Assembly: GCA_934635545.1 (NCBI GenBank)
Contig: CAKTZN010000024.1
Location: 1 to 14,668, forward strand
Source: an uncultured Oscillospiraceae bacterium
Lineage (GTDB): Bacteria; Bacillota; Clostridia; Oscillospirales; Oscillospiraceae
Direction: 5' to 3'
Length of the DNA: 14,668 nucleotides
In this document: piece after piece, positions 1-9,432 of the stretch
How the letters are laid out: each line of letters begins with the position of its first letter
How positions within the stretch are numbered: the stretch's first letter is position 1
Notes under the pieces: model-generated
Told to the model about the DNA's origin: nothing
Seen by the model: only the letters and a program-made list of their open reading frames with translations
The model's database searches: none
Program-made: the position numbers and the translations under genes

Positions 1-67
1 GCAGTACACCGCCGCCGACTTCTGGCCCTTCCCCACTTACGGTGAGCTGCTGTTCGGCGTCAAGTAA
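1..67 (+). CDS. C-terminal end of an upstream gene, probably type III glutamine synthetase (partial)
   Basis: Only the last 21 codons and the TAA (65-67) are inside the window; the reading frame begins at base 2. The translated tail ends in WPFPTYGELLFGVK. From memory, the aromatic, proline-rich ending of the form WP-P-YG-LLF is characteristic of the C terminus of the large type III glutamine synthetases (GlnN) of clostridia and Bacteroides, which make glutamine from glutamate, ammonia and ATP. The frame is open from the window edge, uses the same high-GC codons as its neighbours, and is followed by a terminator-like hairpin, so a genuine gene end is well supported. The identity rests on a short tail and is tentative. 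Confidence 0.55.
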   Translation, partial: QYTAADFWPFPTYGELLFGVK

Positions 68-90
68 CCCATACCTACCTTCCTATATGT

Positions 91-148
91 GGCAGATGCC
101 CCTGGAGCCCCGTGTTCCGGGGGCGTTTGCCGTTAGCGATGGTTTTTT
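91..148 (+). terminator. Rho-independent-like terminator after the upstream gene
   Basis: The core stem pairs GCCCCTGGA with TTCCGGGGGC around a GC-rich loop. It is extended outward by GGCA (91-94) with TGCC (128-131). A run of six T follows at 143-148, but about 11 bases after the stem, which is further than in a textbook terminator. It lies between the stop codon at 67 and the next promoter, which fits transcription termination. Confidence 0.55.
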
Positions 149-159
149 CCTCATTTTGA

Positions 160-188
160 TTGAATCCGGACGCCGGGTGCGGTATAAT
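160..188 (+). promoter_or_regulatory. Housekeeping promoter for the murD operon
   Basis: A -35 element TTGAAT (160-165) is followed after exactly 17 bases by a perfect -10 element TATAAT (183-188). Transcription would begin near 195, giving a leader of about 30 bases with the murD ribosome-binding site AGGGAGGT at 211-218. It is the only consensus promoter I see ahead of the murD-yunB-ligA-glycosidase run. Confidence 0.8.
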
Positions 189-224
189 AGAGTGATTTCA
201 TATTGAATACAGGGAGGTCATCCC

Positions 225-1610
225 ATGACATTACGAGAGTATCTGGACGCCGTCAGGCATAAGACCGTGGCCGTGGTGGGCATCGGCGTCAGCAACGAGC
301 CGCTGATCCGCCTGCTGCTGCAAGAGGGCGTCGCCGTTACCGCCTGCGACAAGCGGACGCGGGAGCAGTTGGGCGCCCTGGCCGAGGAGCTGGAAGCCCG
401 GGGCGCGCGGCTGCAGTTGGGCCCGGACTATCTGGAGGGTCTGGATCAGGATATCATCTTCCGCACGCCGGGCCTGCGGCCCGATGTACCCCAGTTGGCA
501 AAGGCCGTGGCCGGAGGCAGTGAGCTGACCTCCGAGATGGAGGTGTTCTTCCGGGTGTGCCCCTGCCCCATCATCGCCGTCACCGGCAGCGACGGAAAGA
601 CCACCACCACTACCATCATCGCCGAGCTTCTGAAAAAGGCGGGCAATACCGTCCATGTGGGCGGCAACATCGGCCATCCCCTGCTGTGCGAGGCCGGGGA
701 CATGCGCCCCACCGACTACGCGGTGCTGGAGCTGTCCAGCTTCCAGTTGATGACCATGCCCTACAGCCCCCACATCGCCGTGGTGACCAATCTGGCCCCC
801 AACCATCTGGATGTCCATAGGGACATGGCGGAGTATGTGGCCGCCAAGGAGAATATCTTCCGCCACCAGAAGCCGGGCGACAAGGCCATCTTCAATTTCG
901 ATAACGCCATCACCCGGCAGCAGGGTGATGGCGTCCCCGACCGAGCGGTGTATTTCAGCCGCCAGAGTGAGCCGGAAAAGGGCGTGTTCCTGCGGGGCGG
1001 TGCCATCGTCTGCCGCGACGGAGCGGGTGAGCGTACCGTCATGACCACCGCCGACATCAAGCTGCCCGGCGTCCACAATGTGGAGAACTATATGGCGGCC
1101 GTCGCCGCCGTGGACGGTCTGGTGCCGGATGAGACCATCCGGGAGTTTGCCCGTGAATTCGGCGGCGTGGAGCACCGTATCGAGCTGGTGCGCACCTACA
1201 AGGGCGTGCGGTACTATAACGATTCCATCGCTTCCAGCCCCAGCCGCACCATGGCGGGCCTGCGCTCCTTCCCGGAGAAGGTGATCCTGATCGCCGGCGG
1301 CTATGATAAGCACATCCCCTTCGACGCGCTGGGCGGCGAGATCGTGGAGCATGTCAAGCTGCTGGTGCTGTGCGGCGCCACCGCCGATAAGATCCGCGCC
1401 GCTGTGGAGAATGCCGAGGGCTATCAGCCCGGCCATCCGGAGATCGTGGATGTCACCCCCTTCCGGAAGGCGGTGGAGACCGCCCGCGACCGGGCCGTGC
1501 CCGGCGATGTGGTGACGCTGTCCCCCGCCTGCGCCGCCTTTGACCAGTTCAAGAACTTCGCCGAGCGGGGCAAGACCTTCAAGGCCATCGTCAACGGCTG
1601 GGAGGAATAG
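225..1610 (+). CDS. murD: UDP-N-acetylmuramoyl-L-alanine--D-glutamate ligase MurD
   Basis: A cytoplasmic Mur ligase that adds D-glutamate to UDP-MurNAc-L-alanine using ATP, the second amino-acid step of peptidoglycan precursor synthesis. The 461 residues show the family's three parts: an N-terminal Rossmann-like UDP-binding region (AVVGIG near 16), a central ATPase with the P-loop GSDGKTTTTT (121-130), LELSSFQL (168-175) and NHLDVH (193-198), and a C-terminal domain with TLSPACAAFDQFKNFAERG (431-449). AGERGKTF-like endings are typical of MurD. The ATG follows AGGGAGGT by six bases. Two motifs differ from the E. coli pattern: the P-loop has D for the usual N, and the segment usually written NDSKATN reads NDSIASS (332-338), so the lysine is isoleucine. 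I think such variants recur in clostridial MurD proteins but cannot verify it. It stands apart from any division/cell-wall cluster here. Confidence 0.93.
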   Translation: MTLREYLDAVRHKTVAVVGIGVSNEPLIRLLLQEGVAVTACDKRTREQLGALAEELEARGARLQLGPDYLEGLDQDIIFRTPGLRPDVPQLAKAVAGGSELTSEMEVFFRVCPCPIIAVTGSDGKTTTTTIIAELLKKAGNTVHVGGNIGHPLLCEAGDMRPTDYAVLELSSFQLMTMPYSPHIAVVTNLAPNHLDVHRDMAEYVAAKENIFRHQKPGDKAIFNFDNAITRQQGDGVPDRAVYFSRQSEPEKGVFLRGGAIVCRDGAGERTVMTTADIKLPGVHNVENYMAAVAAVDGLVPDETIREFAREFGGVEHRIELVRTYKGVRYYNDSIASSPSRTMAGLRSFPEKVILIAGGYDKHIPFDALGGEIVEHVKLLVLCGATADKIRAAVENAEGYQPGHPEIVDVTPFRKAVETARDRAVPGDVVTLSPACAAFDQFKNFAERGKTFKAIVNGWEE

Positions 1611-1634
1611 GGATAAGCCGCCGCGGCATACCCT
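1605..1634 (+). promoter_or_regulatory. Candidate SigmaE-type sporulation promoter for yunB
   Basis: GAATAGG (1605-1611, overlapping the murD stop codon) and CATACCCT (1627-1634) are separated by 15 bases. They resemble the mother-cell SigmaE elements, roughly KMATATT and CATACAnT. The ATA core and CATAC match; the two T after ATA and the sixth -10 base do not. In Bacillus subtilis yunB belongs to the SigmaE regulon. Transcription would start near 1641, immediately before the ribosome-binding site. The match is partial, so this is a hypothesis. Confidence 0.35.
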
Positions 1635-1661
1635 TCCCGTGAGGGGAGGTGCGTGCCGTGG
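1621..1661 (+). promoter_or_regulatory. mRNA hairpin enclosing the yunB ribosome-binding site and start codon
   Basis: An inner stem pairs CCTTCCC (1632-1638) with GGGGAGG (1643-1649) around a GTGA tetraloop of the stable GNRA class. An outer stem pairs CCGCGGCA (1621-1628) with TGCCGTGG (1654-1661). Each stem contains one G-U pair, and a 3 x 4 internal loop separates them. The strand GGGGAGG is the yunB Shine-Dalgarno, and the GTG start at 1658-1660 lies in the outer stem, so initiation on mRNA extending from murD should be hindered. No T-run follows, so it is not a terminator. Confidence 0.6.
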
Positions 1662-2353
1662 GACGCTTGGGCTATCTGCGCCTGACGGGGCGGCAGCGGG
1701 CCGGGATATGGCTGACGCTGCTGGCACTGGCGCTGCTGGCGGCAGCGGCGTCGCTGCTGTGGCACCTGAAGCCGGTGATGACCAGCATGGCCACGGCCCG
1801 GGTGTCCAACACCGTCAACCGCATCGTGTCCGCCGCCGTCAACGAGGCGGTGGCCGACGGCGAGATCGACTATCAGAACTTCGTCATCTTCGACAAGGAC
1901 GACACGGGGCATATCACCGCCCTGCGCAGCAACGTGGCGGAGGTAAACCGGATGCAGGGCCGCATCGCCGACGAGATTCTGGCCCGTCTGGCAGAGGTCT
2001 CCACCAGTGAGCTGGAGATCCCCCTGGGCACCCTGACCGGCTCTGCCCTGCTGGCGGGCCGCGGCCCCAGCCTTCATGTGCGGATGCAGGCGGTGGGCAG
2101 CGCCAGTGCCGCCTTCCGCAACCAGTTCACCGCCGCGGGCATCAACCAGACCCGGCACCAGATCTTTCTGGACGTGGATGTGTACATGAGCATCCTGCTG
2201 CCGGGGATGAAGACCTCCACCAAGGTCTCCAACGAGATCGCCGTGGCAGAGACGGTGATCGTGGGCGGCGTGCCGGACACCTATACTTATTTCAGCACCA
2301 CACCCGACGAAACGGCACAGTATGCCGAGGATTATATCATGAACAACGGATAA
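1658..2353 (+). CDS. yunB: Sporulation protein YunB
   Basis: A membrane-anchored protein of the Spore_YunB family; in Bacillus subtilis it is needed for proper sporulation and is made in the mother cell, but its biochemical role is unknown. The 231-residue product has a basic N terminus, one hydrophobic segment (about 18-36, WLTLLALALLAAAASLLW) and a long extracytoplasmic part. Family hallmarks are IPLGTLTGSALLAGRGP (121-137), GINQTRHQIFL (161-171) and AETVIVGGVPDTY (197-209). The length is slightly below the Bacillus protein (about 254). I chose GTG 1658, eight bases after GGGGAGG. The in-frame GTG at 1649 overlaps that Shine-Dalgarno and is unlikely. It lies 47 bases after murD and directly before ligA. 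Its initiation region is folded into a hairpin, and a SigmaE-like promoter overlaps that hairpin, suggesting sporulation-specific expression inside a vegetative operon. Confidence 0.88.
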   Translation: MGRLGYLRLTGRQRAGIWLTLLALALLAAAASLLWHLKPVMTSMATARVSNTVNRIVSAAVNEAVADGEIDYQNFVIFDKDDTGHITALRSNVAEVNRMQGRIADEILARLAEVSTSELEIPLGTLTGSALLAGRGPSLHVRMQAVGSASAAFRNQFTAAGINQTRHQIFLDVDVYMSILLPGMKTSTKVSNEIAVAETVIVGGVPDTYTYFSTTPDETAQYAEDYIMNNG

Positions 2354-4339
<1,986 letters not shown>

Positions 4340-4372
4340 TACCAAATCTCTTTGACAAAGGAGGGCCTTTCT

Positions 4373-5641
4373 ATGGCAAGCAACACCGATCTCTCCCTGC
4401 GGCACCAGGTCATTTACAGCGTTTTCGTCCGCGGACACACGAAGGAGGGCACCTTCCGTGCCCTGGAGGGCGATCTTGACCGCCTGAAGGGGCTGGGTAC
4501 GGATATCCTGTGGCTGATGCCCATCCACCCCATCGGCGAGGAGGGCCGCAAGGGCACCATGGGCAGCCCCTACGCCATCCGGGACTACCGTGCGGTGAAC
4601 CCCGACATGGGCACCGTGGACGATCTGCGCCATCTGGTGGACGCCATCCACGAGCGGGGCATGAAGTGCATCATCGACGTGGTGTATAACCACACCTCGC
4701 CGGATTCCGTGCTGGCCGCCGAGCACCCGGAGTTCTTCCTGCGGGATGAGCAGGGCAAGCCCACCCGCAAGGTGGCCGACTGGTGGGACATCGTGGATCT
4801 GGACTACACCAACCGCGACCTGTGGCGCTATCAGATCGACACGCTGAAGCAGTGGGCCGCCATTGTGGACGGCTTCCGCTGCGACGTGGCCAGCGCTGTG
4901 CCGGTGGAGTTCTGGCAGCAGGCCCATGACGAGGTGGAGACCGTCCGCCCCGGCTGCCTCTGGCTGGCCGAGAGCGTCCACGGCGCCCATGTGCTGGCCA
5001 TGCGGAAGATGGGCGCGTACTGCGCCACGGACACCGAGCTGCACCAGGTCTTCGACATGAGCTACGACTACGACGTGTGGCCCTGGTACGAGGGCGTGCT
5101 GACCGGCAAGGTGACCCTGCAGGAGTACGCCAATATCCTGAACTATCAGGAGCTGACCTACCCCAGCAGCTATGTGAAGGCCCGGTATCTGGAAAACCAC
5201 GACACGCCCCGCGGCGCAAGCTGGATGCACAGCGACACACAGCTTGACAACTGGCTGGCCTTCCTCTACTTCCAGCGGGGCGTCACCATGCTCTATAGCG
5301 GCATGGAGTACGCGCCCTGCGAGCGGGTGGACTTCTTCGAGAATCAGAGCAACTACGGCGACATGCGCCGGGATGTACAGCTCCAGATGAAGAAGCTGAA
5401 GGAAATCAAGGAGACCCTGCCCCTCACCGGCGGCTACTGGCTGGAGGAGGCGGACGGTCTGCTGCTGGGTCATTACCAGGGCCCGGAGGGCAAGGTGCTG
5501 GGCGTGTTCGACCTGCTGGAGCACGGCAAGGGCTGCGTCAGCGTCGATCTGCCCGACGGCGCGTATCCCAACCGCCTGGGCGGTCATATCACGGTGCGTG
5601 GCGGACAGTTCGCCTTCGACGGCAGACCCGTGATCCTGTGA
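4373..5641 (+). CDS. Cytosolic alpha-amylase family (GH13) glycosidase
   Basis: A retaining alpha-glucan-acting enzyme with a (beta/alpha)8 barrel. All four conserved GH13 regions are present: DVVYNH (102-107), GFRCDVA with nucleophile Asp171 and Arg169 (167-173), WLAES with acid/base Glu200 (197-201) and ENHDTP with His276 and Asp277 (274-279). The fifth, domain-B-like region reads DIVDLDY (139-145). There is no signal peptide, so it should act on imported maltodextrins, sucrose-like or other alpha-glucosides inside the cell. At 422 residues it is short for the family and has only a brief C-terminal beta domain. I cannot assign the subfamily or substrate. ATG 4373 follows AAAGGAGGG by a suitable gap; upstream in-frame TTG 4352 lies before that site and is rejected. 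It begins 33 bases after ligA, so is probably the last gene of that transcript. Confidence 0.88.
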   Translation: MASNTDLSLRHQVIYSVFVRGHTKEGTFRALEGDLDRLKGLGTDILWLMPIHPIGEEGRKGTMGSPYAIRDYRAVNPDMGTVDDLRHLVDAIHERGMKCIIDVVYNHTSPDSVLAAEHPEFFLRDEQGKPTRKVADWWDIVDLDYTNRDLWRYQIDTLKQWAAIVDGFRCDVASAVPVEFWQQAHDEVETVRPGCLWLAESVHGAHVLAMRKMGAYCATDTELHQVFDMSYDYDVWPWYEGVLTGKVTLQEYANILNYQELTYPSSYVKARYLENHDTPRGASWMHSDTQLDNWLAFLYFQRGVTMLYSGMEYAPCERVDFFENQSNYGDMRRDVQLQMKKLKEIKETLPLTGGYWLEEADGLLLGHYQGPEGKVLGVFDLLEHGKGCVSVDLPDGAYPNRLGGHITVRGGQFAFDGRPVIL

Positions 5642-5664
5642 TTTGACTTTTTTCACAAAAAAGC

Positions 5665-5698
5665 TCCCCCATCCTCGGGGAAAACGCAGAAATCCCCG
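5665..5698 (+). terminator. Possible weak terminator or alternative-hairpin region
   Basis: Three complementary arms lie after the glycosidase stop: TCCCC (5665-5669), CGGGGA (5676-5681) and TCCCCG (5693-5698). The middle arm can pair with either neighbour but not both. No long T-run follows the last arm; only TT is present, so termination here is uncertain. The upstream run of T and A (5648-5662) can form a further weak hairpin. Confidence 0.3.
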
Positions 5699-5706
5699 TT
5701 AAGAAA

Positions 5707-5734
5707 TTGACTTTCCCATGAAACGTGTTACCAT
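5707..5734 (+). promoter_or_regulatory. Probable promoter for the pyruvate:ferredoxin oxidoreductase gene
   Basis: TTGACT (5707-5712) is followed after 16 bases by TACCAT (5729-5734), a partial -10 match. The nearby AT-rich hexamers TATTAT (5734-5739) and TATATT (5737-5742) match better but sit 21-24 bases from the -35. Start near 5741 would give a leader of about 70 bases containing an inverted repeat. Confidence 0.45.
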
Positions 5735-5755
5735 ATTATATTGTATATCTGTGCA

Positions 5756-5781
5756 TTTTCGCCGTTTTCCGGCGGCGAAAA
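5756..5781. repeat. Perfect 9-bp inverted repeat in the oxidoreductase leader
   Basis: TTTTCGCCG (5756-5764) and CGGCGAAAA (5773-5781) are exact reverse complements separated by eight bases. The repeat lies between the predicted promoter and the ribosome-binding site AGGAGG (about 5798-5803), so it could be an mRNA-stabilising 5' hairpin or a repressor site. It lacks a T-run, so it is not a terminator, and it does not resemble the Rex box (TTGTTAA-type arms) as I know it. Confidence 0.6.
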
Positions 5782-5813
5782 GGTGCCCGGAATAAAGAGG
5801 AGGAAAAGAGTAT

Positions 5814-8800
5814 ATGAGTAAGCTCATGAAGATCTGCGACGGTAACGAAGCGGCGGCATATGTGGCATATGCCTTCTCGGAGGTTGCTGCCATCTATCCC
5901 ATCACGCCGTCCAGCCCCATGGCCGAGCACGCGGATGAGTGGTCTGCCAAGGGCAAAAAGAACATTTTCGGCCAGACCGTCCGTCTGGTGGAGATGCAGT
6001 CCGAGGCGGGCGCCTGCGGCGCCTGCCACGGCGCGCTGGAGGCCGGTGCCCTGGCCACCAGCTTCACCGCTTCCCAGGGCCTGATGCTGATGATCCCCAC
6101 CATGCACCGTATCTCCGGCGAGCGTCTGCCCGGCGTGCTGCATGTGGCGTCCCGTACCGTGGGTACCCATGCGTTCTCCATCTTCGGCGATCACTCCGAC
6201 GTGATGAACTGCCGCCAGACGGGCTTTGCCCTGCTTTCCAGCGGCAGCGTCCAGCAGGCCGCCGACCTGGCCGCCGTGGCCCACCTGAGCGCCATCAAGT
6301 CCCGCATCCCCTTCCTGCACTTCTTTGACGGCTTCCGCACCAGCCACGAGATCCAGAAGATCGACGTGCTGGATTACGACGAGTACGCCAAGCTGGTGGA
6401 CTATGAGGCTCTGGCCAAGTTCCGCGCCAACGCCCTGAATCCCGAGGATCCCCGCATGCGCTCCCTGGTGGACAACCCCGACATCTACTTCCAGCTCCGC
6501 GAGTCCAACAACACCGACTATGCCGAGCTGCCCGACGTGGTGGAGGACTACATGGCCCAGATCAGCAAGCTGACCGGCCGTGAGTATCACCTGTTCAACT
6601 ACTACGGCGCGCCTGACGCCGAGCGCGTCATCGTGGCCATGGGCTCCGTGTCCGGCTGCGCCCAGGAGGTCGTCAACTACCTGAACGCCAAGGGCGAGAA
6701 GGTGGGCTTCCTGCAGGTGCACCTGTTCCGCCCCTTCTCCGCCAAGCACCTGCTGGCGGCCATGCCCAAGACGGTGAAGAAGATCGCCGTTCTGGACCGC
6801 GTGAAGGAAGCCGGCTCCATCGGTGAGCCTCTGTACGAGGATATCTGCGCCGCTTACATCAACGACGCCAACCGTCCCCTGATCTACGCCGGCCGCTACG
6901 GCCTGTCCTCCAAGGACACCACCCCCGCCCAGATCAAGGCCGTGTTCGACAACCTGACGCTGTCCGAGCCCAAGAACCACTTCACCATCGGCATCGAGGA
7001 CGATGTGACCCATCTGTCCCTGCCTGTGGGCGCTCCCCTGCTGACCGAGCCGGAGGGCACCATCGCCTGCAAGTTCTGGGGTCTGGGCTCCGACGGTACC
7101 GTGGGCGCCAACAAGAACTCCATCAAGATCATCGGCGAGACCACCGACATGTACTGCCAGGCGTACTTCGAATATGATACCAAGAAGTCCTTCGGTATCA
7201 CCAAGAGCCATCTGCGCTTCGGCAAGCACCCCATCAGCTCTACTTACTATGTCTCCAACGCGGACTTCATCGCCTGCCACAACCAGACGTATCTGACCAA
7301 GTACGACATCATCTCCGAGCTGAAGCCCCACGGCAGCTTCCTGCTGAACTGCGAGTGGACGGAGAACGAGCTGGAGCAGCACATCCCCGGCGATATCCTG
7401 AAGTACATTGCCGAGAATGACATCAAGTTCTACATCATCGACGCCAACAAGGAGTCTCAGGCCCTGGGTCTGGGCAACCGCTCCAACATGGTGCTGCAGG
7501 CCGCCTTCTTCAAGCTGGCCAACGTCATCCCCGTTGAGGACGCCGTGGAGCACATGAAGGCCGCCGTCAAGAAGACCTACGGCCTGAAGGGCGAGAAGAT
7601 CGTCAACATGAACATCGCCGCCGTGGACGCCGGTATCAACGCCCTGGTGGAGGTGAAGGCGAAGCCCGAGTGGAAGAACCTGTCCGGCGCCGCCATCAAG
7701 CCCGCCGCCGACGACCTGCCCTACGTCATCAAGAACATCCTGGTGCCCATCAACGCCCAGAAGGGCGATGACCTGCCTGTCTCCGCCTTCAAGGGCATGG
7801 AGGACGGCACCATGCCGCTGGGCACCTCCCGCTATGAGAAGCGCGGCATCGCCACCCATCTGCCCGTGTGGGACGCTACCGAGTGCCTGCAGTGCAACAT
7901 GTGCTCCTTCGTCTGCCCCCACGCCGTCATCCGTCCCTTCCTGCTGGACGAGACCGAAGCCGCCAACGCCCCCGAGGGTCTGGTGATGGTGGACGCCAAG
8001 GGTCCCCAGCTTGCCGGTATGAAGTACGCCATGGGCGTGTCCACCCTGGACTGCACGAGCTGCGGAAGCTGCGTCTCCTCCTGCCCCAAGGGCGGCAAGG
8101 CTCTGAAGATGGTGCCCACTCACGAGGTGTCTCTGGATCAGACCAACTGGGAGTACCTGTTCAACCTGCCCATCAAGGGTGACAAGGTGGATAAGTTCAG
8201 CCTGAAGGGCAGCCAGTTCAAGCAGCCTCTGGTGGAGTTCAACGGCGCCTGCGCCGGCTGCGGCGAGACGCCCTATATCAAGCTGCTGACCCAGCTGTTC
8301 GGCGACAAGATGTATCTGGCCAACGCCACCGGCTGCACCCAGGCCTGGGGCGCGGCAATGCCCTGCGTTCCCTACTGCAAGAACCAGGAGGGCAAGGGTG
8401 TTGCCTGGAGCAACTCCCTGTTCGAGAACAATGCCGAGTTCTCCTATGGTATGTGCCTGGCTGTCAAGCAGCTCCGTGACTGCGTCACCGGCTATGTGAA
8501 GGAGCTGGACGCCCTCACCAAGGATGAGGCTGTCAAGGCCGCCATCGCCAAGTACCTGGAGACCTATGACGATCTGGATGCCTCCACCCCCGCCACCGCC
8601 GCGCTGGTGGCCGTGCTGGAGAACAGCAAGTTCTCCGCCGACGAGCAGAAGATCGTGGACGAGATCCTGAAGCGCAAGAAGGATCTGTCCAAGAAGACCA
8701 TGTGGATGTACGGCGGCGACGGCTGGGCCTACGATATCGGCTACGGCGGTCTGGATCACGTTTTCGCCATGGGCGAGGATGTGAACGTGCTGCTGGTGGA

Positions 8801-9326
8801 TACCGAGGTGTACTCCAACACCGGCGGACAGTCCTCCAAGGCCACTCCCGTCGGCGCTGTGGCACAGTTCCAGGCCAGCGGCAAGAAGACCAAGAAGAAG
8901 GATCTGGGCATGCTGATGATGACCTATGACAACGTCTATGTGGCCCAGTGCTCCATGGGCGCCAACCCCAACCAGCTCATCAAGGCCATCAAGGAAGCCG
9001 AAGCCCACAAGGGTCCCTCTCTGGTGATCTGCTACGCGCCCTGCATCAACCACGGCATCAAGAAGGGTATGAACAATGTCCAGCAGGAGATGAAGGACGC
9101 CGTCGCTTCCGGTTACTGGAATCTGTATCGCTACGATCCCAGCACCAAGAAGTTCACCCTGGATTCCAAGGAGCCTACCATGCCTCTGTACGACTTCATG
9201 AAGGGCGAGGTGCGCTACGCTTCTCTGGAGCTGAGCTTCCCCGAGAACGCCAAGACCCTGTTTGCCGAAGCGGAAGAGGATGCCAAGACCAAGTACGAAT
9301 CCTACAAGCGCCGCAGCGAGAACTAA
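5814..9326 (+). CDS. nifJ: Pyruvate:ferredoxin (flavodoxin) oxidoreductase, single-chain
   Basis: A cytoplasmic enzyme that oxidises pyruvate and CoA to acetyl-CoA and CO2 and passes electrons to ferredoxin, the central energy reaction of anaerobic fermentation. The 1170 residues match the usual homodimeric form. The N terminus carries YPITPSSPMAEHADEW, the pyruvate/TPP-binding domain I. Two ferredoxin-type clusters are complete: C691, C694, C697, C701 and C747, C750, C753, C757. The proximal cluster is supplied by C813, C816, C841 and probably C1077, close to positions known from the Desulfovibrio africanus enzyme. The TPP/magnesium region is GGDGWAYDIGYGG (967-979) with NTGGQSSKATP from 1002. 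ATG 5814 follows a strong AGGAGG by about ten bases. The gene is monocistronic, ends in a strong terminator, and has no missing ligand. por or pfor are alternative symbols. Confidence 0.96.
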   Translation: MSKLMKICDGNEAAAYVAYAFSEVAAIYPITPSSPMAEHADEWSAKGKKNIFGQTVRLVEMQSEAGACGACHGALEAGALATSFTASQGLMLMIPTMHRISGERLPGVLHVASRTVGTHAFSIFGDHSDVMNCRQTGFALLSSGSVQQAADLAAVAHLSAIKSRIPFLHFFDGFRTSHEIQKIDVLDYDEYAKLVDYEALAKFRANALNPEDPRMRSLVDNPDIYFQLRESNNTDYAELPDVVEDYMAQISKLTGREYHLFNYYGAPDAERVIVAMGSVSGCAQEVVNYLNAKGEKVGFLQVHLFRPFSAKHLLAAMPKTVKKIAVLDRVKEAGSIGEPLYEDICAAYINDANRPLIYAGRYGLSSKDTTPAQIKAVFDNLTLSEPKNHFTIGIEDDVTHLSLPVGAPLLTEPEGTIACKFWGLGSDGTVGANKNSIKIIGETTDMYCQAYFEYDTKKSFGITKSHLRFGKHPISSTYYVSNADFIACHNQTYLTKYDIISELKPHGSFLLNCEWTENELEQHIPGDILKYIAENDIKFYIIDANKESQALGLGNRSNMVLQAAFFKLANVIPVEDAVEHMKAAVKKTYGLKGEKIVNMNIAAVDAGINALVEVKAKPEWKNLSGAAIKPAADDLPYVIKNILVPINAQKGDDLPVSAFKGMEDGTMPLGTSRYEKRGIATHLPVWDATECLQCNMCSFVCPHAVIRPFLLDETEAANAPEGLVMVDAKGPQLAGMKYAMGVSTLDCTSCGSCVSSCPKGGKALKMVPTHEVSLDQTNWEYLFNLPIKGDKVDKFSLKGSQFKQPLVEFNGACAGCGETPYIKLLTQLFGDKMYLANATGCTQAWGAAMPCVPYCKNQEGKGVAWSNSLFENNAEFSYGMCLAVKQLRDCVTGYVKELDALTKDEAVKAAIAKYLETYDDLDASTPATAALVAVLENSKFSADEQKIVDEILKRKKDLSKKTMWMYGGDGWAYDIGYGGLDHVFAMGEDVNVLLVDTEVYSNTGGQSSKATPVGAVAQFQASGKKTKKKDLGMLMMTYDNVYVAQCSMGANPNQLIKAIKEAEAHKGPSLVICYAPCINHGIKKGMNNVQQEMKDAVASGYWNLYRYDPSTKKFTLDSKEPTMPLYDFMKGEVRYASLELSFPENAKTLFAEAEEDAKTKYESYKRRSEN

Positions 9327-9334
9327 ACAAAGCA

Positions 9335-9370
9335 CAAAAAATCTCCGGTCGAAAGACCGGAGATTTTTTT
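9335..9370 (+). terminator. Strong rho-independent terminator after the oxidoreductase gene
   Basis: ATCTCCGGTC (9341-9350) pairs perfectly with GACCGGAGAT (9355-9364) around a GAAA tetraloop. The stem is extended by the A-run pairing with the seven-T tract that ends at 9370. The A-run upstream also allows some function in the opposite direction. Confidence 0.95.
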
Positions 9371-9372
9371 GC

Positions 9373-9432
9373 AGTGAAAAGAGAAAAGTGAAGCGTGAAG
9401 AGCTGTGGTATGCCGCCGCAGGTGGCATGATC
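9373..9432. repeat. Candidate interspersed hairpin element
   Basis: Degenerate GTGAA-containing units (around 9374, 9388 and 9395) lead into ATGCCGCC (9410-9417), which pairs with GGTGGCAT (9421-9428) around a GCA loop, with one G-U pair. It lies between two convergent gene ends and has no T-run. Short GTGAAG repeats next to a small hairpin remind me of repetitive intergenic elements in gut clostridia, but only one copy is present here. Confidence 0.35.

Noticed and set aside
231..1727. A 498-codon minus-strand open frame opposite murD
   Set aside because: MurD motifs are intact on the plus strand; the antisense frame is repetitive and has no plausible start site.
4357..4370. AAAGG/CCTTT hairpin over the glycosidase ribosome-binding site as a further masking structure
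   Set aside because: Only five base pairs with a four-base loop, easily opened by the ribosome, and there is no associated internal promoter.
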